NCBI RefSeq assembly: GCF_022747945.1
Contig: NZ_JALDST010000001.1
Span: forward strand, 4,588,001-4,652,000
From: Micromonospora sp. R77
GTDB taxonomy: Bacteria > Actinomycetota > Actinomycetes > Mycobacteriales > Micromonosporaceae
Direction of reading: 5' to 3'
Length of the DNA: 64,000 nucleotides
This document shows, piece by piece, positions 10,678-17,367 of this stretch (the stretch's first letter is position 1; each line of letters starts with the position of its first letter). The position numbers and the translations under genes are program-made. The notes below the pieces were generated by a model, which saw only the letters and a list, made by a program, of their open reading frames with translations, was not told the DNA's origin and searched no databases.

Positions 10678-11006
10678 TGTTCAAGCCGGAAGTTGTCGTG
10701 CGGTTCGCCGGCGAGATGAACCAGGATCGCCTGGACGCTCTGCGGTCGGCGCTGAGTCTGCGGCGCACCGGTCGATTGGGCGACGACTGGGATGAGATCT
10801 TCGGCGATCGCAGTGACGACGTGCCGGGCGGCCGGTTGATGATCCTGCTGATCCGCGACGATTCCGATGGTACGTGGAAGTGGAAGGTGAAGGTCAGTTC
10901 GGAGGACGGTGTGGAAGTCTCCTCGTTCCAGCACCTGGAGGACGAGGTGAGGTCGGCTGTCGAATCCGTCGGTCTGCAGGTCACGGGCGTCTGGCGGCGG
11001 ACCTGA
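10677..11006 (+). CDS. Candidate immunity protein, copy 1
   Basis: A 109-residue cytosolic alpha/beta protein translated from an ATG overlapping the toxin stop codon (TGATG); the ribosome site AAGGGGAG lies inside the toxin's last codons. The sequence starts MFKPEVVVRFAGEMNQDRLD and ends SVGLQVTGVWRRT, with a repeated strand-helix pattern. Tight coupling behind a nucleotidyltransferase-like toxin is the classic toxin-immunity layout, so neutralising that toxin is the likely role. A second copy lies 250 bp downstream, about 70% identical by eye. Bases here are less strictly GC at third positions than in the ESX core, in keeping with an exchanged cassette. Confidence 0.78.
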   Translation: MFKPEVVVRFAGEMNQDRLDALRSALSLRRTGRLGDDWDEIFGDRSDDVPGGRLMILLIRDDSDGTWKWKVKVSSEDGVEVSSFQHLEDEVRSAVESVGLQVTGVWRRT

Positions 11007-11255
11007 CGCTCCAGCACTGACGCGGGCGCTACGGGGGCGGCTTGACCAGGGTCGCCCGGCTGGCGAGGGTCGCCTCGTGTGATCGGGCAGCTCGATCCAG
11101 TCGCCACTGCTGCGCGGTGACCGGTCCGTCGGACCGGAGCCCTCTTCTGTTCATACGCGCCGTGCACCGGGACGGCTCAGGCGGGTTCCACGACTCTTTC
11201 CCGGTCGAGCGTCCTGGCCCCGGCGGGGACGAGATCAAGCCGGGACAGGGAGCTG
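11007..11255 (+). other. Spacer between duplicated immunity genes with remnant of a toxin tail
   Basis: This 249-bp spacer has no coherent ORF of its own. Its last ~35 bp resemble the end of the upstream toxin gene, including the 17-nt string GGGAGCTGATGTTCAAG shared by both immunity starts, so the stop codon and ribosome site of a lost toxin tail seem to persist. The rest shows no recognisable coding remnant. Confidence 0.5.
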
Positions 11256-11579
11256 ATGTTCAAGTCGGAAGTAGTCGTGCGGTTCGCCGGCGGGATGGAC
11301 CAGGATCGCCTGAACGCTCTGCGGTCGGTGCTGAGTCTGGAGCGCACCGGTCGACTGACTGACGACTGGGATCAGATCCTCGGCCGGCGAAGGAACGACG
11401 TGCCGGGCGGCCGGTTGCTGATCCTGCTCTTCCGGGAGGACACCGACGGTCCGTGGGAGGTGCAGATCGATTCGGAGGGCGATGTGGACGCCTTCTCGTT
11501 CCAGCACCTGGAGAACGAGGCGAGGTCGGCCGTCGAGTCCGTCGGCATGCAGGTCACGGGCATCTGGCGGCGGACCTGA
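11256..11579 (+). CDS. Candidate immunity protein, copy 2
   Basis: A 107-residue paralogue of the preceding candidate immunity protein, about 70% identical by eye. It shares the start (MFK[P/S]EVVVRFAG) and the end (RSAVESVG[L/M]QVTG[V/I]WRRT). The middle, DRSDDVPGGRL versus RRRNDVPGGRL and the following loop, is most divergent and two residues shorter. It retains the GGGAGCTGATG context though no toxin gene precedes it. It is likely an orphan immunity gene left from, or acquired against, a variant of the nucleotidyltransferase-like toxin. Confidence 0.75.
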   Translation: MFKSEVVVRFAGGMDQDRLNALRSVLSLERTGRLTDDWDQILGRRRNDVPGGRLLILLFREDTDGPWEVQIDSEGDVDAFSFQHLENEARSAVESVGMQVTGIWRRT

Positions 11580-11772
11580 CGATCCAGCATCACGAGCCGC
11601 CTCGGATCCGGTCTGTATATTCCCCCGGCCTTCGGCCGGCATGGCCTTCCGCCGATAGTCCCGCGTCGAACGACCCGGGTACGGGCCGAGCGGTTCGACG
11701 GTTCGCGATACGGTCGCAAGGGGAGTCACCGGCGGGAGAGCGACGCCGTACGGGGGAGAGGAGTCGGCCGGC
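11580..11772 (+). other. Intergenic region with an 18-nt direct repeat and a small hairpin
   Basis: The 18-nt string TCGGCCGGCATGGCCTTC occurs at 11632-11649 and again at 11764-11781, where it contains the start codon of the next gene. The first copy gives only a five-codon frame (MAFRR, stop). It overlaps a GC hairpin CCGGCC-TTC-GGCCGG at 11625-11639. The arrangement suggests a partial duplication at a cassette boundary. Confidence 0.6.
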
Positions 11773-12828
11773 ATGGCCTTCGACATGCATCCGGCGCGGG
11801 CGCGCAGGCAGATGGCGATGGACCGGGCCCAGCGCGCCTGGGAGGAACGGCACGGCATCACCAACGGGGACTGGGAGGAGGACCATCACCCGGACCGCCC
11901 CGGCCAGCCGACAGCTGAGCAACTCGAGGAGCTGGAGCGCGAGTTCCGGCTGATCAACGGCCAGGACCCGGAGACCGGGCAGTATCCCGAGCGTGATCGC
12001 CGGCACGACCCGAGCCACCTGCCCGCACGGACCCACCACGAGGCGCACCTGCACCTCGACCTCACGCCGTGCCCGTGCGGTGGCCGGGGCGGCGAGATCA
12101 GCAGCGCCGGGGTGGACCTCGGCGACGACGACGAGGTCGGTCGGCGCTACACCCAGACCTGCACCGCCTGCGGTGCCTCCCGGGCGGTCGTCTACCGGCT
12201 GCCGTCCGTCCCGTACGTGCCGGCCGGCCCCCTCGGGTTCGGCTACGGCGACCGCGAGCCGTCCCGGCTGATCGACGCCGCGCAGTGGCTCTGGGTCGCC
12301 GACCGGTACGCCGCGCTGGTGCCGCCCGGCGCGCGGGACCTGCCGCCGGCCGACCGGGACCGGGCCCGGGGGCGGCTGGTCGCGGCGACCGCGGCGCTGG
12401 ACGAGGTGCTCAAGTTCGTGCCGCCGGGTGCCTCCCGGGTGCCGGAGGAGGCGGTCTGGACGCCGATGGGGCGGGCGCTGCGCGAGCGCGACGGTGCGCG
12501 GCTGGATGCCGGCCGGATCTCCGCCGTGCGCGCCGCGTACCTCGAGGTGCTGACCGACCTGGCGGGCCGGGACGAGCTGACCGGGCGCAGCCTCGGTGAC
12601 GCGGCGGCGGCCCTGGCGACGTACCGCGAGATCGAGCTCGCGCTCCGGGCGGACCAGGGCCGGTGGTACCGGCTGGAGTCGGCGACGAAGCAGTGGGCCC
12701 GCCGGCACCGGATCGACGACCGGGACTGGACCGAGGACGGCTGGGCCGGCGACGACCGGCGTCGACCGTCGGCCGAGCAGGCCTGGGAGATGGTGCGCGA
12801 GGCCCGGCAGATCGCGGCCCGGCCGTGA
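11773..12828 (+). CDS. Zinc-ribbon-like protein of unknown function (long paralogue)
   Basis: A 351-residue soluble protein. Residues 1-80 are acidic, helical and Pro/Gly-rich, reading like the end of a toxin linker (WEERHGITNGDWEEDHHP). Residues about 95-140 carry CPCGG and CTACG, two Cys pairs that could bind zinc. The rest is helical, including FVPPGASRVPEEAVW. Residues about 95-240 are clearly homologous to the 175-residue protein at 15555, so the family is present twice in this locus. A WARRHRIDDRDWTEDGW motif near the end echoes the N-terminal motif. A good ribosome site (GGAGAGGAG) precedes the ATG, and the stop overlaps the next start (GTGA). Function unknown; an immunity-like or toxin-partner role is possible from context. 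Confidence 0.7.
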   Translation: MAFDMHPARARRQMAMDRAQRAWEERHGITNGDWEEDHHPDRPGQPTAEQLEELEREFRLINGQDPETGQYPERDRRHDPSHLPARTHHEAHLHLDLTPCPCGGRGGEISSAGVDLGDDDEVGRRYTQTCTACGASRAVVYRLPSVPYVPAGPLGFGYGDREPSRLIDAAQWLWVADRYAALVPPGARDLPPADRDRARGRLVAATAALDEVLKFVPPGASRVPEEAVWTPMGRALRERDGARLDAGRISAVRAAYLEVLTDLAGRDELTGRSLGDAAAALATYREIELALRADQGRWYRLESATKQWARRHRIDDRDWTEDGWAGDDRRRPSAEQAWEMVREARQIAARP

Positions 12829-13794
12829 GGGAGCGGATCGCCGGCGCGCGCTACGCCTTCCGTACCGCCCACCCCGCCGCGCCCATGCTGCGGGTGCGCT
12901 ACCGGCACGGCGTACCGGTGGACCCGTGGGGTTTCCCGGACTGGACGCCCTACGCGCGCCTCATGGTGGCGCTGCCGCCGGTCATCGCCGACCTCACCGT
13001 CGACGAGGCGCGGGTGGTCGACGTGTGCGCCGCCGAGCTGGTCGCCCGCGGCACCGACGACCCGCTCTGGACCGGCAGCGTCGGCACCCCGCCCGGCTGG
13101 ACCTGGGCGCACGTCGCGCAGACCCGGCACCTGGCGCTCGTCCCGGCCGAGCTGCACGCCGGCTTCCGGCATCTCGGCGGGGTCAGCGTGGGCGCCTCCC
13201 ACGGCGGGGCGCGGGCTCACCGCCCGCGCCGGCGCCGCGCCGCGCATCCTGGTCACCGAGCGCCTCTCCGACGCCGCGCTGGCCCGGGCCGACGACCTGT
13301 TCGGGGTACGCCTGCCGGCCGCCTACCGCGACTTCCTCGGCCGGACCAACGGGGGAGCGCCCGCGCAGCCGGCCGTGCACCCGGGCTTCGGGTTCGTGCT
13401 GGACCAGCCGCTGTTCGGGTTCCGCGACGACCGCGCCCAGGACCTGGGGTACGTCAACGCCTGGTTCGGCGACCGGCTGACCGCCGACTGGCTGGCCATC
13501 GGCCACGTCCAGGGTGGGTTGCTCACCCTGCGGCTGCGCGGCGCGGACGCCGGCGCGGTGGGCTGGCTCGACGACGACGATCCGCGCGACCGGGACGGCT
13601 TCACCGCCGAGGAGGTCTGCGAGCGGCTGATGCGGCGGGTGGCCGACGACTTCGCCACGTTCTGGACCGGGCTGCGTCCCGTACCGTCGGATCTCGCGGA
13701 ACTGGCGGCGAACGTGGCGGCCGGCGCGGAGCTCGCCGCGCCGGACGGCTGCGGGGCGCTGCTGCCCCGCTCGCACCGGAGGGACACCGCGTGA
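12825..13794 (+). pseudogene. HNH-type nuclease domain fused to SUKH (SMI1/KNR4) domain; one frameshift
   Basis: GTG 12825 overlaps the previous stop. The first ~125 residues match the Endo VII/WHH-type HNH toxin pattern: PVDPWGFPDWTPYAR, then TPPGWTWAHVAQTRHLALVP, then ELHAGFRHLGGVS. The expected WHH is WAH, so one metal/catalytic His is replaced. At about 13206-13209 (a GGGG run) the frame moves by one base. The second half is a SUKH immunity-type domain (LPAAYRDFLGRTNGGAP, WLAIGHVQGGLL, DDDDPRDRDGF). Removing one G gives a continuous protein of about 320 residues. Such HNH-SUKH fusions are, to my recollection, found in other actinomycetes, so the fusion is probably genuine. The stop overlaps the SseB gene start (GTGA). 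Confidence 0.65.
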
Positions 13795-14645
13795 GGGACT
13801 GGCAACCGGCCAACGACGTCGAGCAGGCGATGCTGCTGGCGGCCGGGGAGGACGACCGGCAGGCGTACTTCCAGCTGGTCGCGGTGGCGGACCTGTTCCT
13901 GCCGCAGATCGCCGGCGACGACTCCGTGGCCCAGCGGTTCCTCACCGTGCACGCCTTCGACGAGGTCTTCCTGCCGGTGTTCACGTCGGTGCAGGCGCTC
14001 GCCGGCCAGTTCGGCGGGGCGGTCAACGGCTACACCGTCACCAACTACGCGGAGCTGCGGCGCAAGTGGCCGGACCCGCAGTGGCGGCTGGCGATCAACC
14101 CCGGCACGCCGGTCGACGCGTACCTGTCGATCGAGGGCGTCGAGGAGGCCGCGGTCGGCGACGTGACGGTGCCGACGCTGGCCGAGCTGGCGACCGCCGC
14201 GGAGGAGGACGAGGCGGTCGAGGCGGAGTTGCGGGCGCTGCACGCGGCCGGCGACTATCCCGACGACGATCCGGCCGCGGCGCTGCGGGCCGCCGCCCGG
14301 GCCGGCGACGTGTACGGCTATCTGGAGCGCCTGCTCGACATGCTGGTGCTGATCCCCACCACCCGGCCGGTCGAGGCGGAGGAGATCCTCGAGCCCGGTT
14401 TCCCGTGGCTGCCCGGCCCGGGTCAGGTGATCGAGGTGTTCACCACCGCCGAGGCGCTGGCCCGTAGCCACCCCGAGCCGCCGCCGACGGTCGAGGTGGC
14501 GCTGCCGTTCGCGCTGGCGGTCTGGCCCGGCGGTCACGGCCTGTCGGTCAACCCCGGTGGCGACGACGGCATCGAGGTCGGCGCCGACGAGGTGCTCTTC
14601 CTGCTCACGCTGACGCCTTCAGGTTCACCTGCCGACTCTGCGTGA
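13791..14645 (+). CDS. SseB-family protein
   Basis: A 284-residue soluble acidic protein with an SseB-like N-terminal domain: WQPANDVEQAML near the start, VFLPVFTSVQALAG-like and WPDPQWRLAINPGTPVDAYL motifs in residues 50-115, then an Ala/Glu-rich helical part and a C-terminal beta part with PFALAVWPGG. SseB-like proteins are frequent next to actinobacterial ESX loci; their biochemical role there is unknown. Translation is coupled to the HNH-SUKH gene by a GTGA overlap. The last 41 bp overlap the convergent gene on the opposite strand. Confidence 0.8.
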   Translation: MRDWQPANDVEQAMLLAAGEDDRQAYFQLVAVADLFLPQIAGDDSVAQRFLTVHAFDEVFLPVFTSVQALAGQFGGAVNGYTVTNYAELRRKWPDPQWRLAINPGTPVDAYLSIEGVEEAAVGDVTVPTLAELATAAEEDEAVEAELRALHAAGDYPDDDPAAALRAAARAGDVYGYLERLLDMLVLIPTTRPVEAEEILEPGFPWLPGPGQVIEVFTTAEALARSHPEPPPTVEVALPFALAVWPGGHGLSVNPGGDDGIEVGADEVLFLLTLTPSGSPADSA

Positions 14646-15480
14646 TCCGGTCGGCCGGCGGGGCGGTGACGGTCACCGGGGTGCCGAACTGGTCGAGCGT
14701 GAACGACGTGCGGATCTCCCACTCGTCCTGCGGGTGCTGGTACCCGTCGTCGGTGCCCCGGCCGTCGTCGACGTAGAGCACGCTCGTCTCCACGTCGAGC
14801 CGGCGCAGCCGGCCGGCGTCGTCGATCCAGACGGAGAAGAGCGGCGGGACCACCCGGTTGAACACCAGATCGAGCGAGGTCCGGAAGGGCGGCGGGCAGA
14901 AGACGTCGTGGTTCGGGGTGCAGCGGAACCGGTACTCGTGGGGTGCGCCCTTGACGTCGGGCAGCTCGTCGGTCTCGCCGTTGGCGGCGATCTGCTCGCT
15001 GACGTCGTCGAGGAACCGCTGCCAGACCATGAGGTCGCTGACCCCCAGGTCGGGGTCGGAGAACCCGCTGCCCCAGTCGGCCAGGGTGTGGGAGTCGAAC
15101 CAGGGGCGGCCGTCCTCGGCCACCATGCTGGGCGACGTGAAGTAGGTGTCGTCGTCCACGTGCACGCCCTTGGCCTGCAGGGTGGGGTGACCGGTGGCCG
15201 CGATCTGCGTGTAGGTGGTCTCCCACGACGGCCGGTCGCCGAACCTGACCAGGCTGGTGCCCTGGAGCGTCACCTTCCGGCCGCCCAACTGGGGTTTCAT
15301 CTCCGAGGTGAAGGTGACGCGTGCCGTCCCGGCCTCAGTCAACCGTTTCCCCGTGCCGGTGAGCCGTGCCGCGATCTGCTCGCGGCTCTCCGGCTTCCAC
15401 ACCGTGCTCACCGCGACGGCCGCGGCGCCGACGAGGACGAGGAGCACGACGAGCGCACCCACGACGATCCGTTTCCGCAT
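14605..15480 (-). CDS. Exported membrane-anchored protein, LppX/LolA-like by fold guess
   Basis: A 291-residue protein with an N-terminal signal-anchor (RKRIVVGALVVLLVLVGAAA, residues 2-21) and no lipobox cysteine, so it is probably tethered at the outer face of the membrane. The exported part alternates beta strands (TARVTFTSEMK, VTLQGTSLVRFGD, WETTYTQIA) and ends with VTVTAPPADR and a basic tail. This pattern recalls the LppX/LprG/LolA lipid-binding fold, but I base that only on motif rhythm. Two cysteines (RCTPNHDVFC) probably form a disulfide. Its 3' end overlaps the SseB gene by 41 bp; it is divergent from the 175-residue zinc-ribbon gene. Confidence 0.7.
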   Translation of the reverse strand: MRKRIVVGALVVLLVLVGAAAVAVSTVWKPESREQIAARLTGTGKRLTEAGTARVTFTSEMKPQLGGRKVTLQGTSLVRFGDRPSWETTYTQIAATGHPTLQAKGVHVDDDTYFTSPSMVAEDGRPWFDSHTLADWGSGFSDPDLGVSDLMVWQRFLDDVSEQIAANGETDELPDVKGAPHEYRFRCTPNHDVFCPPPFRTSLDLVFNRVVPPLFSVWIDDAGRLRRLDVETSVLYVDDGRGTDDGYQHPQDEWEIRTSFTLDQFGTPVTVTAPPADRITQSRQVNLKASA

Positions 15481-15542
15481 GACATTCCTCGGGGTCGGCG
15501 AACAGCGACGGACAGGTTACCGCCCGCCACAGTCGATGGACA

Positions 15543-15555
15543 TATCATCGTGCCG
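15543..15555 (+). promoter_or_regulatory. Leaderless -10 element
   Basis: TATCAT at 15543-15548 ends 6 nt before the GTG start at 15555, so transcription would begin at the start codon. The same ATATCATCG string with the same spacing precedes mycP. No ribosome site is visible and the -35 region is weak. Confidence 0.5.
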
Positions 15556-16082
15556 TGTTGCCCGCGCCCCGCACCCGTGACGAAGCCCACCTCTATCTGG
15601 ACCTGCACGGCTGTCCACAATGCAGCGGAGTCGAGGTGGCCTGGGCGGAGTCCCTGGTCGACCGGAACGGGGTGCTCGCCCGCCGCTACCACGGCGAGTG
15701 TGCACAGTGTGGGCTGCCGCGCGAGGTCGTGTTCGCGCTGCCGGACCGGCCGACCCCGCCGGGTCCCGGCGCGACCGTCACGTTCGGGGCGGCCGACGAC
15801 CCGTCGGTGCTGTTCGACGCGGGGCAGTGGGTGGAGATCGCCGACATGATGGCGCTGGCGGCCGGCCTGCCGGACGTGCCCGAGGACGAGGCCGCGCAGT
15901 GGCGTGCCACCGCCGTCGCCTGCCTCGACGAGGCGCTGAAGTTCCTCCCGGCCGGCGCCGAGGTGCTGCCGGACGCGGCGTTCTTCAGCGACGCTGGCCG
16001 CCGGCTGCGGGACCGCACCCCGGAACGCTTCCACCGGGCCGACCTGACCACCCGACGGGCCACCCTGGCCGGTCACCCGTAG
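15555..16082 (+). CDS. Zinc-ribbon-like protein of unknown function (short paralogue)
   Basis: A 175-residue protein homologous to the central part of the 351-residue protein at 11773. Shared features are TRDEAHLYLDLHGCPQC versus THHEAHLHLDLTPCPCG, CAQCG versus CTACG, FDAGQWVEIAD versus IDAAQWLWVAD, and LDEALKFLPAGA versus LDEVLKFVPPGA. The two CxxC-type pairs about 35 residues apart suggest a structural zinc site. No signal peptide or membrane segment is present. GTG 15555 is probably the first base of the mRNA (leaderless). It lies between the exported protein and mycP. Function unknown; restriction to this ESX/toxin locus suggests an accessory or immunity-type role. Confidence 0.72.
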   Translation: MLPAPRTRDEAHLYLDLHGCPQCSGVEVAWAESLVDRNGVLARRYHGECAQCGLPREVVFALPDRPTPPGPGATVTFGAADDPSVLFDAGQWVEIADMMALAAGLPDVPEDEAAQWRATAVACLDEALKFLPAGAEVLPDAAFFSDAGRRLRDRTPERFHRADLTTRRATLAGHP

Positions 16083-16098
16083 GGCGGGTCCACCCGAA

Positions 16099-16111
16099 TA
16101 TCATCGGGCGG
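16099..16111 (+). promoter_or_regulatory. Leaderless -10 element before mycP
   Basis: TATCAT at 16099-16104 ends 6 nt before GTG 16111, matching the spacing and sequence (ATATCATCG) of the element at 15543. It suggests that mycP has its own leaderless transcript and need not be read through from the zinc-ribbon gene. Confidence 0.5.
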
Positions 16112-17352
16112 TGCTGTCGATGAGTCGCCGCCTGGCCGCCGTGCTGGCCTGTGTCCTGTCCGGCGTTCTGGTGCCGGTGCCGGCCTCGGCGGCGCCGGGC
16201 ACGAACTGCGCCGAACCGGCCCGGGTGGGTGCCGTGCCCCCGTGGCCCCGGGCGATGCTCACGCCCGATGCGGTGTGGCCGTTCACCCGGGGCGGCGGCG
16301 CGGTCGTCGCGGTGCTCTCCACCGGTGTCGACGCCGACCAGCCGCAGCTGCGCGGGCACGTCCTGCCCGGCTTCGACGCCGTCTCCGGCCGGGGCCGCGC
16401 GGACACCGACTGCGCCGGCACGGGCACCCAGGTCGCCGGGGTGATCGCCGCGCAGCCGGCCGACGGCAGCCCGGCCGTCGGCCTGGCCCCGGGCGCGCAG
16501 ATCCAACCGGTCCGGGTGGTGCCGGACGACGTCGCGGGCACGCCGGTCGCGGACCCGGCGTGGCTGGCCCGGGGCATCTCCTGGGCGGTCGCGCGGAAGG
16601 TCCAGGTGATCGTCGTCGCCACCCCCGTCGACCGGGACACCAGGGCGCTGCGGGACGCCGTGGCCGACGCGGTGAGTCGGGGGATCGTGCTGGTGGCGGC
16701 CACCGGTACGGGCGACGGCGCCGACGGCGACCGTGCCCGTAAGCCGTACCCGGCCGCGTACGACGGGGTCCTCGGGGTCGGCGCGGTCGACGCCGACGGC
16801 CGGATCTGGGCGGACTCGCCGGCCGGGGACTTCGTCGACCTGGTCGCGCCGGGTGTCGGCGTACCGACCCTGCAACGGGGGCGCGGGATCGTGCTGGTCG
16901 ACGGCACGGGGGTGGCCGCCGGCTTCGTGGGCGCCTCGGCCGCGCTGGTCGGCGCCAAGCGCGGGGACCTGGTCGGGCCGGACATCGTCCGGGCGCTGGT
17001 CGCCACGGCCAGCCCCGCCCCGCTGGACGAGACCTACGGCGCCGGTGTGGTCAACCCGTACGCCGCCCTCACCAACCGGGTGGTGACGCCGAGCGCCCGG
17101 CCGCTGCCCAGGGTCGCCGGTGGTTCCCTGGCGGAGAGCGGAACGGAACGCCGCCGGCGTGACCTCGCGTTCGGCGGTTCGCTGCTCGCGGTGCTCGCCG
17201 TCGTCGGCGTGCTGGTGATGACCGCGGCGGCCCGCCGCCGGCGCTGGCGGCCGGGTCTTCCCCCGGTGCTGCCCGTCGTCGACGAGCCGGTCGAGCCGGG
17301 CCCGCCGGTGCTGCTCCTGGCCGACGAACCGGCCGGGTCCCGCCCGAACTGA
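16111..17352 (+). CDS. mycP: Mycosin-type subtilase with all catalytic residues replaced
   Basis: A 413-residue mycosin-type protein: signal peptide (residues 1-30, ending ASAAPG), an S8 subtilisin-like domain, a C-terminal membrane helix (LAFGGSLLAVLAVVGVLVMT, about 353-372) and a basic cytosolic tail. Active mycosins need Asp in a DTG motif, His in GHGT and Ser in GTSxA. Here the sites read VLSTGVD (Asp to Ser), AGTGTQVAG (His to Thr) and DGTGVAAG (Ser to Gly). The fold-forming segments are well kept and the frame is intact, so it is probably a structural pseudo-protease. Mycosin also stabilises ESX complexes independently of proteolysis in mycobacteria. It converges on eccB, with 15 bp between them. 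Confidence 0.88.
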   Translation: MLSMSRRLAAVLACVLSGVLVPVPASAAPGTNCAEPARVGAVPPWPRAMLTPDAVWPFTRGGGAVVAVLSTGVDADQPQLRGHVLPGFDAVSGRGRADTDCAGTGTQVAGVIAAQPADGSPAVGLAPGAQIQPVRVVPDDVAGTPVADPAWLARGISWAVARKVQVIVVATPVDRDTRALRDAVADAVSRGIVLVAATGTGDGADGDRARKPYPAAYDGVLGVGAVDADGRIWADSPAGDFVDLVAPGVGVPTLQRGRGIVLVDGTGVAAGFVGASAALVGAKRGDLVGPDIVRALVATASPAPLDETYGAGVVNPYAALTNRVVTPSARPLPRVAGGSLAESGTERRRRDLAFGGSLLAVLAVVGVLVMTAAARRRRWRPGLPPVLPVVDEPVEPGPPVLLLADEPAGSRPN

Positions 17353-17367
17353 GCCGGCCGGCCGCCG

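Noticed and set aside
13375..13794. Separate SUKH gene starting at ATG 13375
   Set aside because: The SUKH core (LPAAYRDFLGRTNGG) lies upstream of that ATG, so it cannot be the true start; a frameshifted fusion explains the data better.
16111..17352. Active mycosin protease
   Set aside because: All three catalytic motifs were checked at the codon level (TCC, ACG, GGG) and none encodes the required residue.
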